Shown one piece after another: positions 36,784-46,457 of a stretch of DNA of 64,000 bases; within the stretch, counting starts at the first letter, position 1, and each line of letters starts with the position of its first letter. The translations under genes were made by a program, and so were the position numbers. The stretch spans positions 1 through 64,000 of the forward strand of contig JBFIXI010000001.1 in NCBI GenBank assembly GCA_041605955.1. The letters are read 5' to 3'. Source of the DNA: JAHEJX01 sp041605955. Its GTDB lineage: Bacteria > Actinomycetota > Acidimicrobiia > Spongiisociales > UBA5794. The notes beneath the pieces were generated by a model. It saw only the letters and a list, made by a program, of their open reading frames with translations, did no database searches and was not told where the DNA came from.

Positions 36784-39700
36784 ACGGATGACGAAGCGAG
36801 AATGCCGGCTTCCTCGAGCTGATCCCAGGTGAGTGGCTCGCCCGGCGGATTCGTCGCCAATCCCTGTAGCGCCAGGTCGAACTCTTCGATATCGGCGATC
36901 TCCGCCCGGATCGCATCGGCGACCTCCGGATTCTCCCGACTCTCCTTCCACAGCTCCATACGCAGCCTCTCGATGACTCTGGTTACCGCCGATCCCCGCA
37001 GGCTGAGAGCTCGCACCGAATCGAAGCTGGGGGCGTGCACCAAGGCCTGGAACGTGGCTAGGGCGCTCGCGATGTAGAGGGTCGTCGGCTCGCCGGCCAC
37101 CTTCGCCTGAACCCCCACCAGGCGCCACCGCAACCACGAGTCGAGAGCCGACATCAACTCTTGGCGACGGGAGTGGTCGGCATCCAGCCCGATGGCCTGC
37201 GACCACCAGTCGGCGTCGCTTGGGGCCCTGGTCTCCGCGCCCGTGCCCGTCTTGATGGCAAGGACGCGTCCCAGGGATTGCTTCAGCTCCTCTGATCGAT
37301 TCTCGTCCGCGACGAAGACGGCTCCGTATAGCAGCGATGCAGCTGATTCGGCACCGCCTCCGGGCGTCAGCAGAAGCGTCCCCGCCGGGTGGCCGGCAAT
37401 TGAGGGACGATCTATGCCGTGTTTGACGAGGTGGGTGACCCGCTCCAACAAGAAAGCTTCGCCGGGCTCTCCATAGTCGGCATGAAGCTGCTCGCTGGAC
37501 ACGGGTTGGTCCGTCCGGTCGACTGCTTCGCCCTGCGGCCGGCCACTTTGTCGAGCCCACCGCCGCAGCATCCTGTGGTGGACTGCTTCGTTGGCGCTCT
37601 CCGGCGGAGCAGACTCGGCCTGGAGTTCGGGCACGTGCCCCGCAACCGTCATGTGGCCCGCGGTCGGTCGCAGCTCGGAGATGCGGTCTAGCTCCGCAGT
37701 AACGGCGTCCGACTGCTCGGCACCGACCTCGGAGGGTTCCTCTTCTTCAGGTTGAGGCTTCGCCGCCGCTCGCTCACCATCCGTGCCGATGGCGGCCCCG
37801 GTCTCTGCGGCCAGTGTCTCTGCGGCCAGTGTCTCTGCGGCCAGTGTCTCTGCGGCCAGTGTCTCTGCGGCCAGTGTCTCTGCAGCCAGTGTCTCGCCCG
37901 CAGCGCCGGGTCCCGGCGGCTTCTTGGTCCTCCGTATCAGTGCGGCGAGACCCGACCGCGAAGCTGCTGCCGGCGCCGGATCGGCATCAGAGTCTGCCGC
38001 TCGTTCAGTCTGAGTCGCCGGCGAGTCCGCCTGGAGCTGCTGGCCCTCGTCCTCGTTTCCCGGGAACTCGCTTCGCTCCCACGCCTCAGCCGGCCGCGCG
38101 AAGGGGTCTTCCCCAATGTCCAACGCCGGGCCCGAGTCGGGGGCCGGCGCGTGCTGTCGCATCGCAGCTGCTGCGCCGGTCTGGCCAGATGGTGAAGACC
38201 ATTGCGGAGGAGCGGGCCGCAGCATCCGGCGTGTGAGTAGCGCCAACCCCGTCGGAGTAGCGCTACGCCCTTGGAGATCGTCCACCACGTCCTCTAAATC
38301 GACTGCGGACGTCCGGCCCGCCCGTCCCACCAGGACGAAGTGGTTGAGGCGCTGCGTCAAGACATCCGTTGCCGGATCTCCCCAATGAGGCGTGGCAAAG
38401 ATCACGACTTCGACCAGCTCGCGAGCAACATCGAGCAGTTCCCGAAACCGTCGCCCGGCGAGCACATCGGCCGGGTCTGCGGTCAGGTGGCCTGCGTTGA
38501 TCGCCAGCAATTCGGGGGCGACGGGCTCGCGGTCGCCGATAAACCGCTTGATGTCAGCGCTGGCGTCCTCGCTGGCTACTCGGAAGGAGACGATCTCCGC
38601 CAGCGTCTTGCCCCCGCTGTCGTACTCGGGAAGCTCCGATGGGCTGGAGAACACCGCGTCCACCAGCAGGACCTTGCGATCCGAGGCGGCCACCGACGAC
38701 GCCAGGTCGGCCGCCAGTTCCTGGACGGCAGCGTCGCTCGTGCCCAACCCACACACACCGATAGAAACCGGTCCGGATGCAGTGGCTCCGTCCAGCGAAG
38801 CGCGTAACGCCTGAATGTCCGCGCGTCGCGGCCCGCCCGCATCCGGATACCAAGGATTGTCCCCGCTGGCGCGAGGACGAGAGGTCTCCACCGCAGCTAG
38901 GACCGGTAGCGGGAGGCGATCTTCAGTCCCGAGAATCGGTTGGCGCAGTCGGTCGGTTGCGATGAGCACACTCAGCGCCAACGCAGCTCCCAAGAAGAAG
39001 CCGATGCCGCCGGCTTGCATCGGAGAGTTGGGAATGGCAGTCACGTCGGCCAAGAGCGTGTCCCGCCGGAGGACTGGGGCCGATCCGCCCCCGAGGAAGT
39101 CTTCGATCAGCAACGCCGTGCTGATGTAATCCGACTCGGCATCTCGGATCTTCTGGTCGAGGACCAGCAGTTCGAGGCTCTCGTCCTCGTCGGCGACCGG
39201 GGTACCTGGGTTCGCTGCCCGTATCTTCGAGTATTCGTCTTCGAGACGGGTGATGACGTCGCGCACCACGGCGAGTTCCTGGCGGACATCGTCCGCCGGC
39301 CGAGGATTGCCTTCCTCGTCGAGTGCAGTCCCCAACTCACTGAAGAGCAGACCGAGGGAGAGGGCTGCCGCCTGCTGGCGGAGGCTCGAGAGCTGCGATT
39401 CCATCAGCGTGAGCTCGGCGGCGACGCTGGGGTCGAGGGGAGTCCCTTTGGTGAGGTTTGCTTTCTCGTTGCGCAGCTCCAGAATCTGGGCTGCGATCGA
39501 ATCCAAAGTGGAGCGCAGTCGTTCCGCCTCGTCCCCGCCCGGTTCGGCGGCCTCGTAGGCGGCCCGCAGTCCTTCGGCGAGCGAGATTGCGGTGGCATCG
39601 TCCCCATCCCGAGCGATGAACTCCAACCGCCCCAGTGGCACATTGGCTCGCAGTTCGTAGGTGTCCGAATCGGTCAGCTGAACCTGTAGCGCGATGCGAG

Positions 39701-39917
39701 CACGGCTCTCGGCCAGCCGCAGGCGCGCCTCATACTCGCGATCGCTCTCCTTGTTGGTCTGCAAGATCAGCACGGGCGCGGTTGCTTCCCAGCTTTGCTC
39801 GATCGACTGGTTCTGTCGATCGGTCACGTAATACGCGGCTGTTGCCCCGGCAATAGCGACGATCGCGATGAGCCACCATCGGGTGGCCAGCAGCTTGAAT
39901 AGGCGTCTGGCATCCAT
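36780..39917 (-). CDS. Wzz/CpsD-like polysaccharide co-polymerase with degenerate kinase domain
   Basis: A 1045-residue protein. TM1 (WWLIAIVAIAGATAAYYV) opens a Wzz-type periplasmic region (~30-310) with coiled coil, closed by TM2 (GGIGFFLGAALALSVLIATD). Then a MinD/BY-kinase-like domain follows (SIGVCGLGTSDAAVQELAAD, KVLLVDAVFSS). The Walker A Lys is missing: no GKS/T is present, so ATP hydrolysis or Tyr phosphorylation is doubtful. A repetitive acidic linker contains six ETLAA units, and a ~250-residue C-terminal domain is unrecognised. In a related system Wzz/CpsD controls chain length. The start codon overlaps the upstream stop (TGATG). Confidence 0.75.
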   Translation of the reverse strand: MDARRLFKLLATRWWLIAIVAIAGATAAYYVTDRQNQSIEQSWEATAPVLILQTNKESDREYEARLRLAESRARIALQVQLTDSDTYELRANVPLGRLEFIARDGDDATAISLAEGLRAAYEAAEPGGDEAERLRSTLDSIAAQILELRNEKANLTKGTPLDPSVAAELTLMESQLSSLRQQAAALSLGLLFSELGTALDEEGNPRPADDVRQELAVVRDVITRLEDEYSKIRAANPGTPVADEDESLELLVLDQKIRDAESDYISTALLIEDFLGGGSAPVLRRDTLLADVTAIPNSPMQAGGIGFFLGAALALSVLIATDRLRQPILGTEDRLPLPVLAAVETSRPRASGDNPWYPDAGGPRRADIQALRASLDGATASGPVSIGVCGLGTSDAAVQELAADLASSVAASDRKVLLVDAVFSSPSELPEYDSGGKTLAEIVSFRVASEDASADIKRFIGDREPVAPELLAINAGHLTADPADVLAGRRFRELLDVARELVEVVIFATPHWGDPATDVLTQRLNHFVLVGRAGRTSAVDLEDVVDDLQGRSATPTGLALLTRRMLRPAPPQWSSPSGQTGAAAAMRQHAPAPDSGPALDIGEDPFARPAEAWERSEFPGNEDEGQQLQADSPATQTERAADSDADPAPAAASRSGLAALIRRTKKPPGPGAAGETLAAETLAAETLAAETLAAETLAAETLAAETGAAIGTDGERAAAKPQPEEEEPSEVGAEQSDAVTAELDRISELRPTAGHMTVAGHVPELQAESAPPESANEAVHHRMLRRWARQSGRPQGEAVDRTDQPVSSEQLHADYGEPGEAFLLERVTHLVKHGIDRPSIAGHPAGTLLLTPGGGAESAASLLYGAVFVADENRSEELKQSLGRVLAIKTGTGAETRAPSDADWWSQAIGLDADHSRRQELMSALDSWLRWRLVGVQAKVAGEPTTLYIASALATFQALVHAPSFDSVRALSLRGSAVTRVIERLRMELWKESRENPEVADAIRAEIADIEEFDLALQGLATNPPGEPLTWDQLEEAGILASSSV
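37801..37890 (-). repeat. 15-bp tandem repeat (six units) inside the co-polymerase gene
   Basis: Six consecutive copies of GTCTCTGCGGCCAGT; the last differs by one base (GCAGCC). On the coding strand they encode ETLAA repeats. The period is a multiple of three, so copy-number change keeps the frame. Confidence 0.95.
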
Positions 39918-41845
39918 CAATCGACCCGGTCGGGGGCCTCCACAGCCGCGAGGTGATCTAGGTATATCACCACATTCGTGTCCCAAGTTTGCCACGCCAC
40001 GGCATGAAGCATCCTACGGGCCCCTTCCTGGTCGCCCCGTTGTGCGATCCGGCCGAGCCCGGCGATCGCGCCGCGGAGGGTTGCCTCGGCGGGGCAAACG
40101 GGCTCGGTGATGCGGATCTTCGGGTGCGCGGAAGCGCGCAGCGGAGTGCGTGACAGCAGCTCGGCGTGCTTTTCTCCGGGGCGGGCCCCGGTCACGATGA
40201 CGTCGATGTCCCTGCCGGGCACGAGGCCGGCCAGCCGGATCATGCGGCGGGCGAGGTCACCGATGCGCACGGGTTCGCCCATATCGAGAACGAAGATCTC
40301 GCCGCCTCTGGCCATTGCCGCCGCATGCAGCACCAGCTGGACGGCTTCTCCCAGGGTCATGAAATACCGCAGCATGGATGGATCGGAGACAGTGACGGGG
40401 CCGCCCTCTTGGATCTGGCGCATGAATGTGGGCACAACGCTGCCGCGTGAACCAAGAACGTTGCCGAACCGTACGGCGGTGAACACACCGGCGGTCTCGG
40501 GCTCGGCCGACGCCGATTGCACCTGCATCTCGGCGATTCGTTTCGAGGCCCCCATCACCGACGAGGGGTCGACTGCTTTGTCGGTCGAGATCAGCACGAA
40601 ACGCTCGACGCCGGTCTGCTGGCCGGCGGCGATCACGTTGGCAGTCCCGCTCACATTGGTCTTGATCGCTTCGTCGGGGAACTCTTCGAGAATCGGAACA
40701 TGCTTGTGGGCGGCGGCGTGGAACACCACCTCCGGGCGATGGGTGACGAAGATCCGCATCACTGCGTGAGCATCCCGAATGTCGGTCAGCAGCTCGACCG
40801 GACGGACGCAGTCGGTGGGAACCCCCAGCATTGCCTCGTAGAGGTGCGTCTCATCGTTGTCGAGCGCATAGACCGCGGCCGGGTCGAACGCACACACTTG
40901 GCGCACGATCTCAGATCCGATCGAGCCCCCGGCTCCGGTGACCAGGACGCGCTTGCCCCTCAGTATCTGGGCGACGGCCGAGAGATCCGTGTCTACTTGG
41001 GGCCTGGGAATGAGGTCGACCAGCTCGAGATCGCGAATGTCGCGCAGCGTCCCGTTGGCGCCGAGGAAGTCGTCGACGTGGGGTACGAGCCGCAATCCAA
41101 CGTCGATGTTGGCACAGCCGTCGACGAGCTCGCGGATGCGATCGTTGTCGATGCGATCGGCGATGACGACCTGGTCGACGCCGAGCAGACTCACCAGGTG
41201 GGGAACGTCGGCGATAGTTCCCATGACCGGCAGTCCGGCCAGGCGTCGGGTCGATCGATCGCAGTCGGTGCTGACGAATGCAACGACGTGAAAGCTGCTG
41301 CCGTTGCTGCGAGCCGACCGTGCCAGGTCGACAGCTGTCCGGCCGGTTCCTACCACGAGGGCACCCTTCGGGTTGGCACGGGTGGAGCGATGAAACGAGA
41401 ACATGCGGGAGCGGAACCGCAACGCTCCCATCCCGGCCAACGAGAGGCCGGTTCCCAAGATCACGACCATCAACGGAAGCACTCTGCCGTCCGATAGCCC
41501 GGTCACGTCGGCGGCGATCAGCAGCCCCACCAACCCAACGCCGGCGGATGTCGCCGCAAAGACGAGCCGCATGGCCTCTTCGACGCTGGCGTATTCCCAT
41601 ACGTGGCCATAAGCGCCGAAGAGCAGGTTGGCGATCAGGTGTGTAGCGATGATGGCCGGCAGGCTGAACGCGAAGCTATGCCACCAGCCGACGTCGATTC
41701 CCTGGATGTCCATGAATCGGAGCACCAGCGCTGCGGTGTAGGCCAGCGCCACCACGATGGCATCGATGACTGCGAACGTGAGATCGGCCCGGGCGCGCGT
41801 GAGGAACTGGGCTATTCGCACCCGATACTCGCTTGAAGCGTCCAT
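39917..41845 (-). CDS. FlaA1/CapD-type nucleotide-sugar 4,6-dehydratase
   Basis: A 642-residue protein. Four transmembrane helices (residues ~20-130) precede a CoA-binding-like domain (GALVVGTGRTAVDLARSARS) and the SDR catalytic domain: RVLVTGAGGSIGSEIVRQV, FVLISTDKAVDPSSVMGASK (Ser-Thr-Asp-Lys in place of YxxxK) and MTLGEAVQLVLHAA. Members convert UDP-GlcNAc to 4-keto-6-deoxy sugars for glycans. The start at 41845 (MDASSEYRV) is the first Met before TM1. It heads the three-gene minus-strand operon of the glycan locus. Confidence 0.9.
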   Translation of the reverse strand: MDASSEYRVRIAQFLTRARADLTFAVIDAIVVALAYTAALVLRFMDIQGIDVGWWHSFAFSLPAIIATHLIANLLFGAYGHVWEYASVEEAMRLVFAATSAGVGLVGLLIAADVTGLSDGRVLPLMVVILGTGLSLAGMGALRFRSRMFSFHRSTRANPKGALVVGTGRTAVDLARSARSNGSSFHVVAFVSTDCDRSTRRLAGLPVMGTIADVPHLVSLLGVDQVVIADRIDNDRIRELVDGCANIDVGLRLVPHVDDFLGANGTLRDIRDLELVDLIPRPQVDTDLSAVAQILRGKRVLVTGAGGSIGSEIVRQVCAFDPAAVYALDNDETHLYEAMLGVPTDCVRPVELLTDIRDAHAVMRIFVTHRPEVVFHAAAHKHVPILEEFPDEAIKTNVSGTANVIAAGQQTGVERFVLISTDKAVDPSSVMGASKRIAEMQVQSASAEPETAGVFTAVRFGNVLGSRGSVVPTFMRQIQEGGPVTVSDPSMLRYFMTLGEAVQLVLHAAAMARGGEIFVLDMGEPVRIGDLARRMIRLAGLVPGRDIDVIVTGARPGEKHAELLSRTPLRASAHPKIRITEPVCPAEATLRGAIAGLGRIAQRGDQEGARRMLHAVAWQTWDTNVVIYLDHLAAVEAPDRVD

Positions 41846-42209
41846 CGGATCGCTGCTATTTCCCCTCACAGGGCACCGTCCCCCATCTCGCGAACACTCT
41901 ATAAGGTGCCCCGAATCCGGCAGGGAGGTCGAAAAGGCCCGCTTTGGGTCGCCTCCCGGCCGGTGCCCGCCGGACGCCAACGCGCGCTATTTGTACCAGC
42001 GCTACTATCCGCGCGCAAGCGAAATCCCTACGCAGGCAGGTTCACCGTCTGGTTGCCGGGTGCCGTCAAAGCCCTCAAGTAGATCCAGCTAGCTAGTCTG
42101 ATATGGATTGTCTCGTTTTTCGTGAGGTGGCGCGGGAGCCGCTTCACCTTGCGGGTCGGCTGCGGCGCTGGAATCATGTCCCGACGTCTTCGCAAAGGGG
42201 GAACAGACG
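41846..42209. other. Divergent promoter region of the glycan locus
   Basis: 364 bp without a convincing gene. On the side of the dehydratase gene, GGGCACC (41871-41877) and GGTGCCC (41905-41911) form an inverted repeat with a 27-nt spacer. GCGCGC occurs twice near 41980-42020. Promoters for both operons should be here, but no consensus box could be fixed. Confidence 0.4.
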
Positions 42210-43094
42210 ATGCAAGTGCTCGTGACGGGAGCCGCCGGCTTTCTCGGCCGACACGTGGTGAAACGCCTCCTCAACGACGGAATGAGCGTCACCGCGTACG
42301 ACTTGGTGGACGCCGGCACCCTCGACGCCCGAGCGATCACCGGAGATCTCCGCGACGCCGACAAGCTGGCTACCGCCGCCATCGGGCACGATGTGATCTG
42401 CCATATCGGCGCCATCGGGGATGTGTATTTGGCGGCCGACCAGCCGAATCTCGCCGCAGAGGTCAACTGCACCGGGTCTGCCAACGTCGCGGCAGCCGCC
42501 GAGAGGGCGGGAGCTCGTGTGGTCTACGCTTCGACCTGGGAGGTCTACGGCGAGCCCCGGTACGAGCCGCTCGACGAGGACCATCCGTGCGATCCTGACC
42601 ACCCCTACAACATCACCAAGCTCGCCGGCGAGAGGCTGCTGTTGGCGGCGGACCGATTGCGCAACGTACCGGTTTTGGCGCTGCGCCTCGGCACTGCCTA
42701 CGGCACCGGGCTGCGGCCCAATTCGGTGTTCCGGATCTTCATCGATCGCGCCCGACGCGGGGACCCGATAACCATCCAAGGCGACGGCAAGCAAGGCCGG
42801 CAGTTCACGCATGCCTCCGACATCGCCCGGGCCTTTTCCATGGCGTGCCGGGCAGATCTGCGAGGGGTGGCCCTCAACACCGTGGCACCCGAGTCCACCT
42901 CGATCAAGGAGCTGGCCGAGCTCGTCGTGGCGCGCTACCCGACCGAGCTGACCTTTGGGGATCCGCGCCCGGGAGATGTGCCTCCCGCGGCGGTCTCTGC
43001 TGAGCGGATCGCAGATCAGCTCGGGTGGCGGGCGGAGATGCCGTTCTCGCGGGGCTTGTCCGAGCTCATGGACGCGGTGGAAGCCGAGGGTTGA
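42210..43094 (+). CDS. NAD-dependent epimerase/dehydratase (extended SDR)
   Basis: A 294-residue extended SDR with QVLVTGAAGFLGRHVVKRLL (Rossmann), STWEVYGEPRYEPLDE, and YNITKLAGERLLL carrying the YxxxK catalytic pair, followed by ALRLGTAYGTGLRPN. It most resembles UDP-glucose 4-epimerase or dTDP-sugar reductase-like enzymes. It starts a plus-strand operon of five genes for sugar-nucleotide and glycan assembly. ATG at 42210 with GGGGGAAC before it. Confidence 0.85.
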   Translation: MQVLVTGAAGFLGRHVVKRLLNDGMSVTAYDLVDAGTLDARAITGDLRDADKLATAAIGHDVICHIGAIGDVYLAADQPNLAAEVNCTGSANVAAAAERAGARVVYASTWEVYGEPRYEPLDEDHPCDPDHPYNITKLAGERLLLAADRLRNVPVLALRLGTAYGTGLRPNSVFRIFIDRARRGDPITIQGDGKQGRQFTHASDIARAFSMACRADLRGVALNTVAPESTSIKELAELVVARYPTELTFGDPRPGDVPPAAVSAERIADQLGWRAEMPFSRGLSELMDAVEAEG

Positions 43095-43100
43095 GGCTCC

Positions 43101-44198
43101 TTGGCGCGACGAACCCGCTCAGTCGTTTTGGTAGCGATCAAGGGGCTCGGGCTCGGGGGCGCCGAGAAGCTCATCGCCGAGGGAGCTCGCTATTGGGACC
43201 GCGACCGGTTCGATTATCGGGTCGTCTACTTCCTCCCTTGGAAGGACCAGCTGGTGGCTCAGCTCGAGGAGCAAGGCGTGCGGGTCACCAGCCTCGGGAC
43301 CCGCTGGGGGATGACTCCCGACGCCGTGTATCGGCTCCACCGGCTCGCGAGGAAGAGCGCAGCCGCCGTCGTTCATGTCCACTCACCGACGGTAGCGGTT
43401 GCGATGCGCGCCACTCGGCGCGTCCCGCTCGTGTACACCGAGCACAACGTGGCGGACAGCTACCGGCAGCCGACCAGATTGCTCAATCGGCTGACCTACG
43501 GGCGCAACGCAGCAGTAACTGCGGTATCCGAGGAGGTGGCTGCGTCACTCGCTGGCTTCCCCGGCCCGGCGCCGCGCGTAATTGTCAATGGGGTAGCTGC
43601 TTCCGTCACTACCGAGGCCGCGCTGCTCGCTCGCCGGGAGCTGGGCCTCGCGGCAGATGATCGGTTGGTGGTCCATGTTGGCAACATCCGTCCCGGCAAG
43701 GGACACGACACTCTGATCGAGGCCGCTACGCGGCTTGCGGCCGACATAACAATCGTCTCGCTGGGTACCGAGCGACATCGGGGCGACCTAGACCGACTGC
43801 GAACCGAGGCGGCGCGAGCCGGCGTTGCTACCCAGCTGAAGTTCCTGGGACAGCGGGCGGATGCCCTCGCGTTCATATCAGCGGCCGATGTGTATGTGAG
43901 CCCCGCCGATCATGAGGGTTTGCCGGTGTCGATTCTCGAGGCGCTTGCCCTGGAGCGTCCTGTGGTGGCGACCTCGGTTGGGGGGGTGCCTTCCGTGATT
44001 CGCCCCGAAGAGACCGGCATGCTGGTCGCCCCGAACCAACCGGTAGCGCTGGCCGAAGCAATCACCCATGTGCTGGCGCACCCCGTGGCAGCCGCCGACT
44101 ACGCCCGGCGGGGCCGCGCCCTAGTCGAGGAACGGTTCAGTCTGGAGCGAATGGTGGGTGCCTTCGAAGACATCTACACGGAGTTGCTCGATGGCTGA
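43101..44198 (+). CDS. Glycosyltransferase family 4
   Basis: A 365-residue GT-B transferase. N-terminal GLGLGGAEKLIAEGARYW and VYTEHNVADSYR; C-terminal LVVHVGNIRPGKGHDTLIEA and VYVSPADHEGLPVSILEALA with the E-x7-E motif that binds the donor sugar. Retaining mechanism by family. TTG at 43101 is the likely start, six bases after the epimerase stop. Its end overlaps the acetyltransferase gene by eight bases. Confidence 0.88.
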   Translation: MARRTRSVVLVAIKGLGLGGAEKLIAEGARYWDRDRFDYRVVYFLPWKDQLVAQLEEQGVRVTSLGTRWGMTPDAVYRLHRLARKSAAAVVHVHSPTVAVAMRATRRVPLVYTEHNVADSYRQPTRLLNRLTYGRNAAVTAVSEEVAASLAGFPGPAPRVIVNGVAASVTTEAALLARRELGLAADDRLVVHVGNIRPGKGHDTLIEAATRLAADITIVSLGTERHRGDLDRLRTEAARAGVATQLKFLGQRADALAFISAADVYVSPADHEGLPVSILEALALERPVVATSVGGVPSVIRPEETGMLVAPNQPVALAEAITHVLAHPVAAADYARRGRALVEERFSLERMVGAFEDIYTELLDG

Positions 44199-45141
44199 GG
44201 CCATCACGATCCGACCAATGGTCGACTCGGACCTTTCCAGCGTCCTCGACACGCTACGGGCGGCCCTCGGGGAGACTCCACTATTGAAGCGAACTCCTGA
44301 GCTATGGGATTGGAAGCACGTGCTCAATCCGTTCGGCCGCTCGATAGTGCTTGTCGCCGCCGATCGCGACCGGGTAGTTGCGGTCAGGCCGCTGATGCGA
44401 TGGCGGCTGCGTACCGCTGCCGGGATCGAAATATCGTGTGTTCGGGCCGTCGACACTGCCGTGCACCCTGAATACCACCGGCAAGGGCTGTTTCGTCGCC
44501 TCAACGACGTTGCCCTCGAGGCGGCCCGCGAGGCGGGAGTGGCTCTGGTGTTCAACACACCCAATCCGATGTCCCGGGCCGGCTACCTGAAGCAAGGATG
44601 GCGGGACGTCGGCCGCATCGGGGTGATGGTTCGTCCCACATGGCGGCTGCTCACCCAGCGCGCCGCAGACGGCCTCCTAGATCCGGGGGTGGTCCTGCCG
44701 GGGGTCGACCCTGCCGTCGACCTGGCGGGCAACGATCGGCCCCCTCGAGGGCTGCGGACCGATCGGTCCGGGGGCTATCGGACGTGGCGCTTTGCCCAAC
44801 ATCCAACGGCGAGCTACCGGTGTATCGAGGCGGCCGGTGCAACCGCCGTCGTGCGAGTCAATCGCCGCAATAGTCGGGACGAGCTGGTGATCTCCGAGTT
44901 GATCGGTCCCGCAGGGCATCGCCCGATCGCGGCGACGGCAAAGCGGGCCACATCGGGATATCTGGTTGCATGGTTCTCGCCAGGATCCCCGGAGCGGCGG
45001 GCCGCACGGCGGGCCGGCCTGGTGGCGATCCCTAGGATCACTGCCCTCACCATGGTGGCCCGACCGCTCGTGGATCTAGATGTGGACGTATTCTCTCTTG
45101 ACAACTGGGACTTGGCGTTGAGCGACTTGGAGCTCCTGTGA
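44191..45141 (+). CDS. GNAT-family N-acetyltransferase in glycan operon
   Basis: A 316-residue protein. The first ~160 residues are a GNAT fold with TAVHPEYHRQGLFRRLNDVA (acetyl-CoA pyrophosphate loop, here RQGLFRRL) and NTPNPMSRAGYLKQGW. The rest is an extension with FSPGSPERRAARRAGLV that may be a second, degenerate GNAT half. Similar proteins in polysaccharide loci acetylate amino sugars. ATG at 44191, inside the end of the transferase gene. Confidence 0.75.
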   Translation: MAEAITIRPMVDSDLSSVLDTLRAALGETPLLKRTPELWDWKHVLNPFGRSIVLVAADRDRVVAVRPLMRWRLRTAAGIEISCVRAVDTAVHPEYHRQGLFRRLNDVALEAAREAGVALVFNTPNPMSRAGYLKQGWRDVGRIGVMVRPTWRLLTQRAADGLLDPGVVLPGVDPAVDLAGNDRPPRGLRTDRSGGYRTWRFAQHPTASYRCIEAAGATAVVRVNRRNSRDELVISELIGPAGHRPIAATAKRATSGYLVAWFSPGSPERRAARRAGLVAIPRITALTMVARPLVDLDVDVFSLDNWDLALSDLELL

Positions 45142-46457
45142 GTTCAGCTCTCACTTGGATTGCGATTCCCGCGTATCTCGCTGCGCTCATGTTCGGCTTG
45201 GGGCTGGGGCTCGTGGACGTGGGGACGCTGACCTACGTGCTGATTCTCACCGTTGCGGTGGTTGTCCTGGCCGTGAGAGCCGCCAACGACTCCGACCGAT
45301 CGTGGCTCCCGGGCATCATCTTTGCCGGCTTCGTTGCCAAGCTCGTCGGATCTGCGCTGCGTTTCTACATCCTGGTCAATGCCTACGACAGAGTGGGGGA
45401 TGCCCTCGGCTACTACCACCGCGGCAAGGATCTCGCCCCGGTCTTTCGCACGTTTCGTTGGCCGGAGGTGACCTATGGCAGCTCCGGCACGGTCTTCGTG
45501 TCCAAGGTGACGGGTTTGCTATTCACTCCCTATACGCCCAGCGAGCTGGGCGGCTTCTTTCTTTTCGGCACAATCGCATTCGTTGGCCAAGTCTTGTTCT
45601 ACCTGGCATACCGCCGGGTGATGCCCCAGGCGTCGCACCGCCTCTACGCCTTGGCAATCTTCTTTCTTCCCTCGCTGGTCTTCTGGCCCTCGAGCATTGG
45701 CAAGGAGTCGCTGCTGATCTTCTTCCTCGGAGGCACGGCTTGGGGCACTGCTCACCTGTTGGGGCGTTATCGCATCCGCTGGGTCGGCTTGGTAGGGCTC
45801 ATGCTGCTGCTGGTAGCTGCAGTTCGCCCTCATATGGCAGCGCTATATGGAGGGGCCCTGGCGATCGCGGTGCTGGTGGGGAGGTCGCCGGGAGTCACCG
45901 CGGCTGCCACGCGCCGCCTGATCCTGATGGGAGCCGCTTCGATCGGAGTGGTGCTGCTGGTGACATTTGCGTCGCAGAGCCTCGACGTCGACCTCTCCGG
46001 TTCCGACTTGGATCCCTTCCTTGCTGAACTGCAGCGCAACACGCAGCAGGGTGGGTCAGCCGTCGAGGGGCGAGCCGTGCGCAGCCTTCAGGACATCCCC
46101 CCGGCCATCCTTCGCACGCTGTATCGCCCGCTGTTCAACGAGGTCAACAACATACAGACCGGGATTGCGGCAGTCGAAGGAACTTTGCTGCTGGTGGTCT
46201 CGATCGTGCGGGTGCCCACGATGTTGAGGGACATCCGTCGTTGGCGGCGCTACCCCTACATGCTGTTCGCGGTCGTCGTTGTGATCGGGTTTGTCGTCGG
46301 ATTCAGCGCTGTATTCAATCTGGGGATCCTCACGAGACAGCGCACTCAGGCGTTGCCCTTGCTGCTCGTATTGCTCATAGGTCTGCGCAAGGCGGAGGCC
46401 CCGGCCGACCGCCAGTTCGAAATGCGTCACGACGACCGGACCTTGGTGAGCTCATGA
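45138..46457 (+). CDS. Polytopic membrane protein, polysaccharide polymerase-like
   Basis: A 439-residue integral membrane protein with about 10-11 helices and a larger loop around VGDALGYYHRGKDLAP near residue 90. FFLPSLVFWPSSIGKESLL recalls segments in EpsG/Wzy-like and other glycan polymerases, but homology is weak. Its place between GNAT and DegT genes fits a Wzy-type role. GTG overlaps the preceding TGA by four bases. Confidence 0.6.
   Translation: MSSALTWIAIPAYLAALMFGLGLGLVDVGTLTYVLILTVAVVVLAVRAANDSDRSWLPGIIFAGFVAKLVGSALRFYILVNAYDRVGDALGYYHRGKDLAPVFRTFRWPEVTYGSSGTVFVSKVTGLLFTPYTPSELGGFFLFGTIAFVGQVLFYLAYRRVMPQASHRLYALAIFFLPSLVFWPSSIGKESLLIFFLGGTAWGTAHLLGRYRIRWVGLVGLMLLLVAAVRPHMAALYGGALAIAVLVGRSPGVTAAATRRLILMGAASIGVVLLVTFASQSLDVDLSGSDLDPFLAELQRNTQQGGSAVEGRAVRSLQDIPPAILRTLYRPLFNEVNNIQTGIAAVEGTLLLVVSIVRVPTMLRDIRRWRRYPYMLFAVVVVIGFVVGFSAVFNLGILTRQRTQALPLLLVLLIGLRKAEAPADRQFEMRHDDRTLVSS

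Noticed and set aside
37801..37890. Tandem repeat as a CRISPR array
   Set aside because: Units are 15 bp with no spacers and lie in frame inside a gene.
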